From: Paraspadella gotoi | Lineage: Eukaryota; Chaetognatha | Assembly (NCBI GenBank): GCA_051294375.1 | Contig: CM119267.1 | Location: 22,259,486 to 22,323,485, forward strand | Direction of reading: 5' to 3' | Length of the DNA stretch: 64,000 nt | Shown: positions 39,373 to 50,157 of the stretch, in pieces | Numbering within the stretch: position 1 is the stretch's first letter | Layout of the letters: each line of letters opens with the position of its first letter | The notes under the pieces: generated by a model | Databases searched by the model: none | What the model was told of the DNA's origin: nothing | Seen by the model: the letters and a program-made list of their open reading frames with translations, nothing else | Position numbers and translations under genes: made by a program

Positions 39373-40834
39373 TATGTAGTCTATGTTGGGAAGCCAAGCA
39401 TAGGAAATATGCTCCTCGTAAGTTTTTATATATCAGTTTCAGATTCGTAACAAAGAATTCCTATTCAATTTTTTGTGCGATCCTGAAATCTGGTCATGTG
39501 GCAAAAGTAAGGAAACAAATACATGTATTAATTTAATCAATACAATAATTAATAATTACAACTAATAAAAACATTTGTCATGAACACGGAAAGTTGAGCA
39601 ATCAACATTGAATAAAAAAACTTTAAAATACACCCCAGATTGCAATTCGTCCGGTTTTATGGACATTTTGTCATGACCAAGTCCGCATCTCTTCCAATCT
39701 TCCAAAACCTCCTCCGGCGAAGAAGCACTTAGTCTATACACTGGCGGCAACAGCGATGGCGACTTTAAAGATCTCTCCGTCGACGCCAGGTAGGTCAGTT
39801 TCCGGTGCCAAAGTGTCGGCGATTCGGGTTATCATTCCGTTTCTTCCTCGCCGTTATTGTGCGTCAGCTGCGACGCTGTAATTCGCGAACCCGGCGCGAC
39901 TCAGCAGGCAGCCGTGTCGTTTCGTCCAGCCCAGCGCCACCTGCGACACTGGGAGTGTTGGAAACGAGTTTTGAGACGCCACCCTTTTTGGAGGATGTTG
40001 GCGAGGAGGGACATGTCAGGGAGGAAGCGGAAGAAGCGCCAAAATGGTTGCCTGACGATCGATCGTTGCAGGCTATGAAGAAAAATTAGCAAGTTATGCA
40101 ATGAATTAGAGAGCAGAAGGCAAAAAAATAACATCACTAAATTTAATCATTTTAACTAGTAACAAAATTAACAAAAATTAGCAATATTAACAAAAACTAA
40201 TATAGCGGTCAAAATATTTATTCGAATAGAGACTATATAGTACATAACCCTACATAGTACCCCTACATAGTACATACCCCTCCTCACCGAAGAAAACTTC
40301 TCTCTTCTTTAGAAGATAAACGTGTGGCGGAGCAGAAAACCTGGGACGAGAGACGACTGTCTGTCTCAGGAGGTCGGGATCGTCACCAACTTTTGACTGA
40401 CGACAAACGTCAACCTTATGACATCTGCCTAAACTCCAGTGAAAAATGAACGGATCTCATCGTCGAGATTGGGGCGGCACTTGCGAGTTTTTTTGGGTTT
40501 TTTTATTGTTAGAATGTATTTGAATAACGTCTAAGAAGAATATCCTTTTAGTTCGTATTCTACGAAAAATCTAATCAATTTTAAAGATGAACAATTGGCG
40601 AAGCACATTAGTAAGTTAAAAAAAATTGTTGAAAATACTTTGCTACACTATAATCGCATGAACAAATAATTCAATAATCGTGATTTTTTGGTCAGACTTA
40701 TACTCAAGCTCGAATCTATAAAACTTATACGACCAAAACAAAAACGTTTTAATATTAATTTGTCTGAATCTCGTGAGTTGGGAAAATCAGGGGAAGACCG
40801 GGGAGCATGTGGTAAAAGGGGTATAACAAAGTAG
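39373..40834. other. Unresolved stretch between the frameshifted gene and the exon cassettes
   Basis: Two overlapping reading frames at 39560-40090 look partly protein-like but neither can be completed. Minus strand (about 39810-39640) reads PPVYRLSASSPEEVLEDW then KRCGLGHDKMS. Plus strand (about 39800-40078) reads PLLCVSCDAVIREPG and later QRHLRHWECWKR, ending in a basic run. Short direct repeats of CCTACATAGTAC occur near 40231-40280. A minus-strand AATAAA lies at 40217-40222 and could serve the gene to its right. No other gene seen. Confidence 0.35.
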
Positions 40835-41212
40835 TCAATTTTTGGGGGCGCGCTGTTTGTTTCGATAACCACAACCTTGAATCTTGTTACGACAGGATAC
40901 TTGGGCCGCCACTCTCGCGAAAGCCTTCAACCGCAACTTTTCCTTAGTTCCTCTCTGACAGGTGAGACCGACATTATCCAACTCTTGCAAATTGGGAAGC
41001 AAGTTCCACAGGTGGGAGAAACATCGGGAAAAAACCACTTTCCATTCCTCCGTGGGCAGACAGTTGGCGGCGACTTCCTTCCCGAAGTCGTAAAAGAAAG
41101 AACAAAATACTTTGAATCGGACGCTGTTTTTATCTGCGACGGAGGAATCGCACGAACTTTGGATTACATGAGCCTTCGCGTTGGTTCGGAGGAAATTAAG
41201 AATCCATTGGGG
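40835..41212 (-). other. Terminal exon cassette 7
   Basis: Acceptor ATTTCTTATCCCAG then PQWILNFLRTNAKAH. Core motif FFYDFGKEVA, then HLWNLLPNLQEL and LRLKAFARVAAQVSCRNK. Ends in a longer basic tail. The most distal copy; its GC content is higher than that of cassettes 3-5. Confidence 0.75.
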
Positions 41213-44200
41213 CTGGGATAAGAAATAAAAAAATCAATGGGATGTGGAATAAACTTGACGGGGGAAAGTAAAATTCTGAAGGCTACCCAAAAAAAAAAAA
41301 ATTACATATCTCAGCAGTAAAGGCTATCTAAGAAAGGTTGTTGTTTCTCTTGAGGGTGTTACGGCAAACGGACTGAACCGTTTCTCTGGCAAAGGCTTTC
41401 AAAGACAATTTTCGTTTTCCGAAAGTTTTGGATCTTTGAATTGTCAACCCTTGATCGTTTAACAAAACTAGATTAGGCAGTTGACACCATAATTTTTCGA
41501 AGCAATCCGAACAATACTCTTGCCAACTGACAATACCGGTTTCTCTCGAGAACATCGCCACTTGTTTGGCGAAATCGTACAAAAAAGAACTTAAAACTTT
41601 GGAGCCGACGCTATTTTTGTCGGCCATGGACGCATCAGTCAGAGTCTTCACGGGCACCGTCTTGATGTTGTCTTGAAGAAATTTATGAATCCAATGAGGC
41701 TGGGATAAGAAAGAACGTGGTTTTGTTTTTAATCTTCATTTGAACAAGAAAAATCGCTAATTACATACACCTAAAACCAGTTACGAAGCTTGAGATAAGT
41801 CTTTCCAAACGAATACCAAACGTTTCATTAATTTATATCAGACAAAAAAAGGATTAAAAAGTGGATTTTCTCATTAATTTTCTACTTAAAAAAAATTGTT
41901 TAGACAAAACAAACATCAAAATATCATTGTTAATTATAATTTAAATGAGCGTTGGAAATTCGTTTTAAATTATTAACACAAGACGACTGAACGGAGTTTC
42001 TTGCAAATGCTTTTAAAGACAATTTCTTCTTAGAATTATAAATAAACAAGCCCTTACTTTCTAGAGCAATCAAATTTGGAAAAAGACTCCAGAATTTCTT
42101 AAAAGATTCCGCAAATATCAACTGCCAATGCTTTGACTTTGATCTCTGTGTCTGTATCGCTACTTCCTTTCCAAAGTCATATAAAAAGGAATTAAAAACC
42201 TTAAAATTCACACTCTCTTTCTCTCTGATGCTTGCATCCAGTGTATTCTTCACGAGATTTGTTTTGATGTTACTTTGAAGAAAATTAAGAATCCACTGTG
42301 GCTGAGACAAAAGAAATGGTTTGTATCAAAATTAATTTCTTTGCTGCAACGCAGACAATTTCTTAAAATTATTACAAAAGGAAGATTGAACGACTGTTCG
42401 ACAAAGGGATTTTAACGAATAATTCTGCATCGTTCTTACAAATACTAAGCCAGCACTCTCTAATTCCACTAAATTAGGAAAACAATTCCACATTTTTTCA
42501 AAGGAGATTGATCGATCATTCTTTGATATAGCCTGGTTTGCCATTTCTTTTCCAAACGCATACAAAAAAGACATAAAAATCTTATAACTAACGCTGTTTT
42601 TTTCAAAACTGGTTGAATTTGATATGGACTTGACAATGTTCGTCTTGTTGTTGGATTGTAGAAAATTTAGAATCCATACAGGCTGACACAAAAAAAAAAG
42701 TTTTTTGGCTTCAATTGGCAATTATTCGAGGAGAGTGGCTTTGCCCAATAATAAATTAATAATTAGTAACTGATAAAATTAATTTTCTTTTTTTTTAATG
42801 TTAACGAATCAAACAACGGATTTCCTTTTCATATTGGCTCTACATGAGGTTCTGACAAGTTCCCTAGAATGAGCTTTCAAGGACAATTTCTGAGAAGATT
42901 TTTGAAACGAGTTTTCATTATTAAGATCAGCAAGATTTGGAAAAAAAGACCACAACTTTTCAAAGGATTCAGAAAGAAGCTGCTGCCAGTTAATAGTCAT
43001 AAATACTTGTGACTGATATGCCACTTCTTTTCCGAAGTCATATAAGAAAGAATTAAAAAGCCGAATATTAAAACTATTTTTTTCAAAAATGGTTTCATCA
43101 CTAATTTTCTTCACTTCGCTCGTCTTGACGTTGTTTTGAAGGAAATTATTAATCCATAGAGGCTGGTCAGAAAAAAGAAAACCATTTTGACATAGTCAAA
43201 TACTAATAAAGTTTTATAACACAACAGAGTTTCTTTTAAGGGTAGTTCTACAATAAGCTTGGGTGAAATTTCTGGCAAAGGCCTTCAGTGATAAAAGTTG
43301 ACATTTAGATCGCTGAATCATGGTTCCTTTTTGATCCAGCTCTTCCAAATTCGGAAAAAAATTCCACATTATATCAAAGCAAATCGTCAAAAAATCTTGC
43401 CAACTTGGGGTATTCATTCTTTGAGATTGAAACGCGACTGCCTTTCCGAAATCATAAAGAAACGAACTAAATAATTTGAAAGTTGCGCTGCCTTTGTCTG
43501 AGATTGTCCAATCACAGAACGTCTTGACTACTTTCGCCTTGGCGTTCTTCTTAACGAATTCTAATATCCAAGGTTGCTGAGATAAAAGGGAGAAGAAAAA
43601 CGTGAAAAACCATGAATGGACACCCGCGTAAGCGAAAATTTCTTGGAAAAAACAAAATAACCTAACACGGATCTCTCTCATGGGTTCGTTTACGCGGCTT
43701 ATAAAATGACTCTTGCAATCGCGACCGTACGAACGTCTTTAGCGGGGTTTTAATGCCCTTATGACGTTCTACTTTCAAATCCCCATACTTTTCGACATTC
43801 GGAAACGAGCGCCAAAATTTTGATATTACAGATTCGAAATATCTCTTGCATGCCGGGGATTTTTTGTCATCCTTAAAAGGACAAGCGACGGAAAGGAGCT
43901 TGCCCAGGTCATAGGCGACGCTACAGAGCAATTTGTGCGCGACAGAAGTCCTCTCAACGATGGCGGGGTCGTCATAGTTACGAAGATGTTGCGCTTTCTG
44001 ATTGCCTCGCACGAAATTTTCCACAATCCACTCCCCCTGATGGAGAGGGGAGAGACCCGTTTCAAAATTCTTATCTCGCGTTGAAAGAGAAAAACCAACA
44101 TGCCTTCCAAAATCGAGAAAAAAAAATCAAAATACGTTGACCGAGCCTTTTCTCTGCTTAGAAGTGCTTTTTGCTCACTCTCTTTCCCCTTCAAAAACAA

Positions 44201-46249
44201 TTTATTACTACCGCAATCACGCAATTGCAAACTTTTCGCTTATCATAAACATTATATATATATTATATATATATATATTAAACAATGAACTTTGATATTT
44301 CATTTGAGATAAATTTCGATAGAACGGCAGATAAGTCCGTTTTTGTATTTTGCTATTTGATTAGTTTATATCAAAGTCATTAGTTTACGAGAAGCGAAAA
44401 CTAAAACCATTGCAAACAGCACGAGCAGAATCCATGCTACAACTCGACTTACCGTGGAATCGTCGACAAACTGAGTGGGAAGGTCAAAGCTGGCCATATC
44501 GACGCCCTGCGCGGGGAAGCATTCGTTCTCGAAGATGATGTCGCTGTCGCCGCCGTCGCTGTGGGGACTCGGCAGATCCTCGTCGCCGCAATCGTCCAAT
44601 TTCACCACGGCCTCCTCCTCCATCTTGACCAGGGCGTCCATAGTCCGCGACGATTTAGCCGGCGAACTCGTCGTCGCCACTGTATCCTTGGGCTCGGACG
44701 GCGACGATCGTTTCCGACCGGCTCGCGACGACGGCACCAACGAGGAGAAGCCGGATCCAGACGGCGACGTCGACGAGCCTTTGGATCCGACGACCCCATT
44801 GTCGCTGTTGGACGAGAGAAGGTGCGATGGGACGAAGCCTTGCAAAAGATGCGCATCGGTTATAGAGTCGTTGCGGTGGTTGAGAGAGAGTCGGTGAGAG
44901 GAGGCGGAGGGTGGTGGGACCAGCGGCGTCTCTTTGAGGGAGGGTTGGAAGTTCTCGAGTGTCAATTCTACGTCGTTGCCGACCGGAGACAGTTGAGATG
45001 AGGCATACGATTGGCACAGATGAGTAGATCCTGAAGTTTAATTTGTTTGTAGAAAAACCAACGTCATTAAATCTTAATATATGGCAACGGGAGGATAGCC
45101 TGTGATACCCGGGCGCGGGGTATCTCACTAACTGGCGTAGGGGCTGCGGACCCTCAGTGACCGCCTCCTGTCACTGGCATGTTTATACCGGCACCGTCAC
45201 ATTTAAGCCAGAACCGGGATACCCAGGATTGAACCCGGGACGCACGGATGGAATGAGATGATTTAGCCTGCTCAGCCATTGAGACGAGGCTGAGGACGGA
45301 CAGCAGTGAGGCAGCTTTAAGTCTTGCTGCCACAGGATCCCCCACCAGACTTCTCCACAGGGGCCTCAATCCTGAGGAGATGTCTGAGAGAAGGTTTTTG
45401 ATCTCATTGCCATAGTGAGAGCGAGCGGCGAGCGAGCGAGTCTGGAGCGTTACCAGAGAAGTAGGGCATAGGCGTGATATGCATACCCTAAGCGACGTAA
45501 GCATGGGCGCACGGTGCGCAGCGGTTGCGTTGTTCGAGAGTAGGGCTCACCACTTATGGCAACGGGAGGATAGCCTGTGATACCCGGGGCGCAGGGTATC
45601 TCACTAACTGGCGTAGGGGCTGCGGACCCTCAGTGACCGCCTCCTGTCACTGCATGTTTATACCGGCACCGTCACATTTAAGCCAGAACCGGGATACCCA
45701 GGGATTGAACCCGGGACGCACGGATGGAATGAGATGATTTAGCTGCTCAGCCATTGAGACGAGGCTGAGGACGGACAGCAGTGAGGCAGCTTTAAGTCTT
45801 GCTGCCACAAATATCTTATTGTGGCGGTATACACCGCCTCACAACCGCCATCGTTCAGCCAATCCCATTGGCTCAGAGCGGGAACGCTCCATCCCAAGTG
45901 TTGCGTTCCATCCACAGTCCCAACGACTTCCCTCTGTGTTGGCAAAGCGAGACCGTCCAAGGGTAACCGCGCCAGTGGCAGGCGGCGCCACAGAGGGTCG
46001 GAAGCCCCTTAAGCCAACAGTGAGATGCCCCATCCCAATGGGCATCACCGGTAACCCGGCTGTTGCCATATTATTCAGATTTTAATTACCCGCAAACTTT
46101 CTCGATTCTGAAGTTTCTATCAAAACAAAGACGTTTGTTTCCGTGAGAGCGGAGAGCTTGAGTGCCGCTTCCACCAGGATCCCCGTGAACATAGTTTCCA
46201 GGTTTTGGAGTTGATTCATGAGTCCCAGCAAATTGTTAGCCGTCGCCAT
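40835..46249 (-). CDS. Unrecognised gene with seven alternative 3'-terminal exons (paralogue B)
   Basis: Paralogue of the gene at 47387-49161. Exon 1 (46249-46090) encodes MATANNLLGLMNQLQNLETM then TNVFVLIETSESRKFAG. Exon 2 (45030-44453) continues STHLCQSYASSQLSPVGND, then a Ser/Pro-rich acidic linker with GRKRSS. Both junctions keep frame with the paralogue's split exons. Exon 2 ends in a strong donor, ACG|GTAAGT, in phase 0. Downstream lie seven homologous exons, each with a pyrimidine tract and acceptor, phase 0, Trp as third residue and its own stop: 44036-43662, 43576-43214, 43162-42809, 42682-42332, 42301-41930, 41699-41328 and 41212-40835. Each encodes 116-125 residues. I read this as mutually exclusive last exons. 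I do not recognise the domain. The alternatives are non-functional duplicated exons or independent genes, but none has a conserved start codon. Intron 1 holds a composite mobile element. Confidence 0.75.
41328..41699 (-). other. Terminal exon cassette 6
   Basis: Acceptor TTTCTTATCCCAG then PHWIHKFLQDNIKT. Core SFLYDFAKQVAMFSRETG, KLWCQLPNLVLLNDQG, then KLSLKAFARETVQSVCRN and the closing NTLKRNN. Confidence 0.75.
41930..42301 (-). other. Terminal exon cassette 5
   Basis: Acceptor TTTCTTTTGTCTCAG then PQWILNFLQSNIKTNLV. Core SFLYDFGKEVAIQTQ, KFWSLFPNLIALESKG, KLSLKAFARNSVQSSC. The coding sequence is AT-rich. Confidence 0.75.
42332..42682 (-). other. Terminal exon cassette 4
   Basis: Acceptor after a long T run (TTTTTTGTGTCAG) then PVWILNFLQSNNKTNIV. 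Core SFLYAFGKEMANQ, KMWNCFPNLVELESAG, SLKSLCRTVVQSSFCNN. The usual YDFGK is YAFGK here. Confidence 0.75.
42809..43162 (-). other. Terminal exon cassette 3
   Basis: Acceptor TTTTTTCTGACCAG then PLWINNFLQNNVKTSEV. Core SFLYDFGKEVAYQSQ, KLWSFFPNLADLNNE, KLSLKAHSRELVRTSCRA. Confidence 0.75.
43214..43576 (-). other. Terminal exon cassette 2
   Basis: Acceptor TTTTATCTCAG then QPWILEFVKKNAKAKVV. Core SFLYDFGKAVAFQSQR, IMWNFFPNLEELDQKG, LLSLKAFARNFTQAYCRT. Confidence 0.75.
43662..44036 (-). other. Terminal exon cassette 1, closest to the ancestral form
   Basis: Acceptor CCCTCTCCATCAG then GEWIVENFVRGNQKAQ. It keeps CPFKDDKKSPACKRYFES, matched by CPFTDYKTPAFRAFFET in the single terminal exon of the paralogue at 47387-47902; cassettes 2-7 lack this. 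It ends PLKTFVRSRLQESF and a basic tail. It is therefore the likely ancestor of the array. Confidence 0.78.
45226..45284 (-). ncRNA. tRNA-like SINE head inside repeat unit 1
   Basis: On the minus strand TGGCTGAGCAG fits a pol III A box and GGGTTCAATCC a B box, about 35 bases apart as in tRNA genes. The region cannot fold into a complete tRNA that I can see, so it is a tRNA-derived SINE-type promoter, not a tRNA gene. Confidence 0.55.
45700..45760 (-). ncRNA. tRNA-like SINE head inside repeat unit 2
   Basis: Second copy of the same A and B boxes in the 45555-45809 unit, differing by single-base indels from unit 1. Confidence 0.5.
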
Positions 46250-46396
46250 CTTTAATCACGGATATTCGATCTTTTTGTTTCACAAAAATATATATAAATA
46301 AAACGAAAAATCGAAGATGGAAAGTAAACATTAAAGGGCCATAATTTGTAGACGGGAGTTATCAAAAGTATAATAAATAGTTGTTAATTGAAGTGT

Positions 46397-47170
46397 TCAA
46401 GTTTTCTCGACGCTCACTTCAATTACTCTTCCTCTCTCCAATTTACTCGTTCCACTTCCTCCTTCCTTCCTCGCGAACTCGTAATCCCTGGGCTCCAACG
46501 CGATATTTCCCGGCGGCGCAACGAAAAAGTCTTCGTAGACGACGGAAGCGTTGACGAGAGCTTGGAGACGCGCCTCTTCGCCACCGCACGTCACCTCGTC
46601 GTCGCGCAAGGCCAAGGTTTCGTTCTCCAAGACTGTCGTCAGAGGTTTAGTGTCCGAAGTGTCGACAAGGCTTAACTGGTCTGCGAATCTTACCGCCGCC
46701 TGGAAGAATGTCGTGAGTTTGTTAATTTACATATTGTAGAAATTTATTAAAATCGTCGAAATAACGATCTCTTTTCTCATAATTGTAGTAACCATTACCA
46801 TTTGAAGAAAGGATTTTGCAAGACATTAGTTAAATATTAACGGCAAACACTAAACGCGGTCGCCAATAACCTCCAAAGTGCGGACCCCACGCTCGTTGCC
46901 AAAGTCAACAAGAGACTGGCGTTCAAGGAGGGAAATTGTTTCAGCGTCGATTCGTGTCACTGGCGGAAGGAGGGACTCGTCGATGGGATCCCAGCCGATG
47001 GGGACGGTCGGAAAGGCGGAGGGGGCAGCGAAGTGGTTGGGTTTAGGGTTGGCGGAAGAGGCGACGGCTTCATCGGGCGAAGTCTCAGCTAAAAAGCGTC
47101 TTAAGATTGAAAACGTTCTTAATCCACATGGTAACGCGGAATTACGAAGCGCGTTTCTCAAAAGAAACAT
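46397..47170 (-). CDS. GATC: Mitochondrial glutamyl-tRNA(Gln) amidotransferase subunit C
   Basis: Small subunit of the GatCAB complex that converts Glu-tRNA(Gln) to Gln-tRNA(Gln) in mitochondria. Exon 1 (47170 to about 46869) starts MFLLRNALRNSALPCGLRTF, an Arg-rich presequence, then DPIDESLLPPVTRIDAETI and LERQSLVDFGNERGVRTLE. Exon 2 (about 46696-46397) continues AAVRFADQLSLVDTSDTKPL, LENETLALRDDEV and VVYEDFFVAPPGNI, the strongly conserved family end, plus a short extra tail. The gene lies between two paralogues, 216 bp downstream of one and 147 bp upstream of the other, all on the same strand. Interaction segments with GatA look intact. Confidence 0.95.
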
Positions 47171-47386
47171 GTTTTATCAACCTCATTTAACCAAAGATAA
47201 ATTTTGTCCTGTAATAAAACATTGTTATTCGTAATAAATCAATCGGGAGAAGAGGAAACAAAATTAAAAAAAAAATTCGATACATTGTATACTGTAAAAA
47301 AAGAATGAAAAAGAAAAAACAATAATTATCTCACTATTAAGTAGTAATCGATCGAGAAAGAAATAATTTCTGTTAAGATGCTAATC

Positions 47387-49161
47387 TCAATGGTTGGGGT
47401 AGGTGATGGAATAATTACAGGGCGACGCTATGGGCGGCGGAGGATTGTCGTTGTGCTGCTGGTGCTGGTGTTGCCGATGATGATGGTGATGATGGTGACC
47501 GCCGCCCGTCCTTCTCCGCCCCGACTTCTTGATTTTCAGGTCGGAGACGCCGTTGCGGACGTACTTGCGGATGAAGCTCTTGGGCGGCTTCATCAGCGCC
47601 AAGTCGGTCTTCTTGTCGACGCCCACCTGGAACTTGACGGCGTTCTCCTCCCAAACGAGAAAGTTGGGGAAGCCGTCGTAAAACTTTTGGAAGGAGGTCT
47701 CGAAGAACGCGCGAAAGGCGGGCGTCTTGTAGTCCGTGAAGGGGCAGTGGAGAAAAATGCATTTGGCGAAGTCGTAGAGGAGGGACATGGTGAGTTTGTG
47801 GTTGACGGAGGACTTGTCGGCGGCCGAACCGTCGAGGATCTGCCGGACGCGGTCGGCCTTCTGATTGTCGTGAAGAAACTCGTCCACGAAGGAGACGTTC
47901 ACCTTAAAATCAAGTTTGGTTATCGAACTGAGTCAGAAAATATAACAGTTAGGAAAAAAGAAAAAAAGCTTTGTCGATTCTACGAATCTCTCCGAACCTC
48001 AAAATTGTACGATAAGACAGAAACAAAAACTGTTCACATCGCGAAATACGCCATACGATTCTCAATCCTCAGTACCTCGTATTCGTGATCGTAATCTTGA
48101 CCGTACGGAAAACCAGGGTCGCCTAGCAACAACGACTGATCCGAATTGTCTAACGAATTTTTTTCGCCGCCGTAGCGAGACTCTTGGTCGTCGTAGGGAA
48201 CGAACCCGGCCACGCTCATGTTGTCGTCGCTGTGTCTCGGGCCTAAAGTTAATAGTTCGAACTACAAAAACGGCGCGGTCGGCGCGGACTAATCAGTAAT
48301 CACAGTAAACGGTTCCTCATGACTCATCATGACTCTTGTCATGACTTTGTATAGTCTCAATTAATTTGAAGAAACTTGAGGCAGAACGAACTCACCCTGA
48401 TCGTACTCGCCCAATCGCGGAACCTTCATCCCCGACGGCGACGTTAGTCCGGAAGAAGAGGTTCTTTTACGACCGCCTCCTTCGCTGCCTCCGCCGCCGC
48501 CGCCATGTTCGTAGTGCTTGTGATTGTCGTATCGCGAGGAAACGCCCTCGACGCGACCTTCTTCGTCGCCGCCGCCCGCGTGGCGGGGAGTCTGTATCCC
48601 TTCGTAACCGTCGTGGTGATGTTGTTGTTGTTGTTGTTGGTGATGATGGTGGTGCTGCGGCTGTTGAGGGTGTTGGGGTTGGGCTGGGGGCGGGGGAAGG
48701 TGTGGGCGGGATTTGGGATCGGACGGGAAAAGAGGCCGTTCCCGGAGAGTCTTGACGTTGGGTTCAAGAACAATCTCGATGTCGTTCCCGGTCGGAGAGA
48801 GGACGTTGCTGGCGTAGGCGTGGCACAATTGAGAAGCGCCTGGTTTGGAGGGAAGATCGGGATAAGTGAGAGCGGCTAAAGCCACAGGAGAAAGGGGAGG
48901 GAAGAAAACTACCGACCTGCGAAACGCCTGCCTTCGGAGGAATCCACCAGAACGAACACTTTCGCGTCTAAAGTAAACATTCGAACTTTTTACGCACTTA
49001 CGTACATCGAATTGCGAACAAAACGCTTCAATATTTTTTCCCTTCAACTAACCCGTCAAGGATGATAATTTCAACGCGGTTTCGATCAAAATCGCAGTGA
49101 GTGTATTCTCCATGGATTGAAGCTGATTAACGACTCCCAACAAATTGTGGGCAGACGCCAT
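47387..49161 (-). CDS. Unrecognised gene with one C-terminal-domain exon (paralogue A)
   Basis: Five exons in frame: 49161-49053, 48967-48917, 48839-48396, 48242-48076 and 47902-47387. The N terminus MASAHNLLGVVNQLQSMENT is a probable helix. Exon 2 is only 51 bases and encodes AKVFVLVDSSEGRRFAG. Exon 3 begins ASQLCHAYASNVLSPTGND, then a Pro/His/Gln-rich linker and a basic motif GGGRKRTSSSG. Exon 4 is acidic and Asp/Tyr-rich. Exon 5 is the C-terminal domain (VDEFLHDNQKADRVRQIL, LLYDFAKCIFLHCPF, QKFYDGFPNFLV, PPKSFIRKYVRNGV) and ends in a poly-His tail of seven residues. I do not recognise the domains; a nuclear location is suggested only by the basic motif. The paralogue at 40835-46249 has exons 1 and 2 fused, and lacks exon 4. 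Confidence 0.8.
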
Positions 49162-50157
49162 GTCCTTTTATTGGGCGAATGGAAACAAGACAGTTTGCCT
49201 TTCCTTTCCTCCTCCTTCTATTGATAGAAATAAAAACAAGTGTGGAGACAACAATTAAGGAATAAGTAGTCTATAGCCTTCGCACAAGGAATCTCAGAGG
49301 CTTTAAATATATTTATCTACGTTTGACGGTTTTTATTTGTAATTTAAAAAAAAAAAAAACGGAATATCACTACGAGGAATGTATTTCATTAAAAAATGAC
49401 TTCAAATTTGTAGTACGAGTTAATTCTTTTTATTTTCTAAAAACAACTACGTACGTTTTTGATGGTTTCTAGGTGAATTGAATGCAACTTACTACTTGGA
49501 TAAACCTCTTCTTTTCTAGTAAGATAATATGATAAAAATAGCTAAAACTGTTTGGTTTAAAGGGTTAATTTTTTCCAGGGGAATCCCCTTCGCTTAAATC
49601 ACCTATTTTTAAACCAATACCAAAAAAAAGACAAAAAAAAGATAAATTACAAAAGCGGTACAAGCGTCGTTTCACAGAAAAAAGAAAATTCGATTCTCGG
49701 TTAAAACTCACTTGACAAATAAAACAAATAAATACTTCTGAGCCTTTTAATAGGTTTTTTTTTTTTTAATTTCAAGCCGATTCGGTTTCGTAAAAATAAA
49801 AGTCACCATTAGACATAAACGAAGTAACGCGTGTGAAATTTGGTTTTAGTTAACATCGACTGAAAGCGGTGATGACTAATAATTTTTTTGTCGCGCATTG
49901 TGCCAAATATTATTTTTGCTTTCTTTTTTTTTTCACATTGGCTAAGTCTCATTTACAGCTAGTGAGGAATACTTAATTGGCTTTAGAAGTATTACTTCGG
50001 ACGATGACTACATAAATGCATATTAAAAGAGATTGAGAGAAGGAAGAGAGAGAGAGCTCGGAGAAGGACAGAGCGAGAGCGAGAAGAGCGAGATTAAAAG
50101 GGTGAAAAAGTTTTTGTACGGATTATTTTTAAAAAAAAAGAAAGAAAGGACCAAAGG
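49162..50157. other. Spacer between X11/Mint and paralogue A
   Basis: AT-rich, with A and T runs near 49349 and 49757. A GA-rich purine stretch lies at about 50030-50095 just downstream of the X11 stop. No gene seen; it holds the long X11 3' UTR and the promoter of paralogue A. Confidence 0.5.

Larger units (their letters stand above)
45080..46070. mobile_element. Composite element with terminal inverted repeats and two internal 255-bp direct repeats
   Basis: Bounded by TATGGCAAC at 45080-45088 and its exact complement GTTGCCATA at 46062-46070. Two direct copies of a 255-bp unit lie inside (45080-45334 and 45555-45809), almost identical apart from single-base indels. GC-rich, unlike the surrounding intron. 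It has no transposase. It sits in intron 1 of paralogue B. A clear target duplication is not seen; the flanks share TTA/TAA sequence only. Confidence 0.75.

Noticed and set aside
40231-40280. CRISPR-like or satellite array of CCTACATAGTAC
   Set aside because: Only two or three imperfect short copies without spacers.
45226-45284. tRNA gene
   Set aside because: A and B boxes are present but no full cloverleaf, and the block occurs twice inside a mobile element.
47378-48088. 236-codon plus-strand frame opposite the terminal exon of paralogue A
   Set aside because: Antisense to a spliced exon whose frame, splice sites and homology to seven cassettes are convincing.
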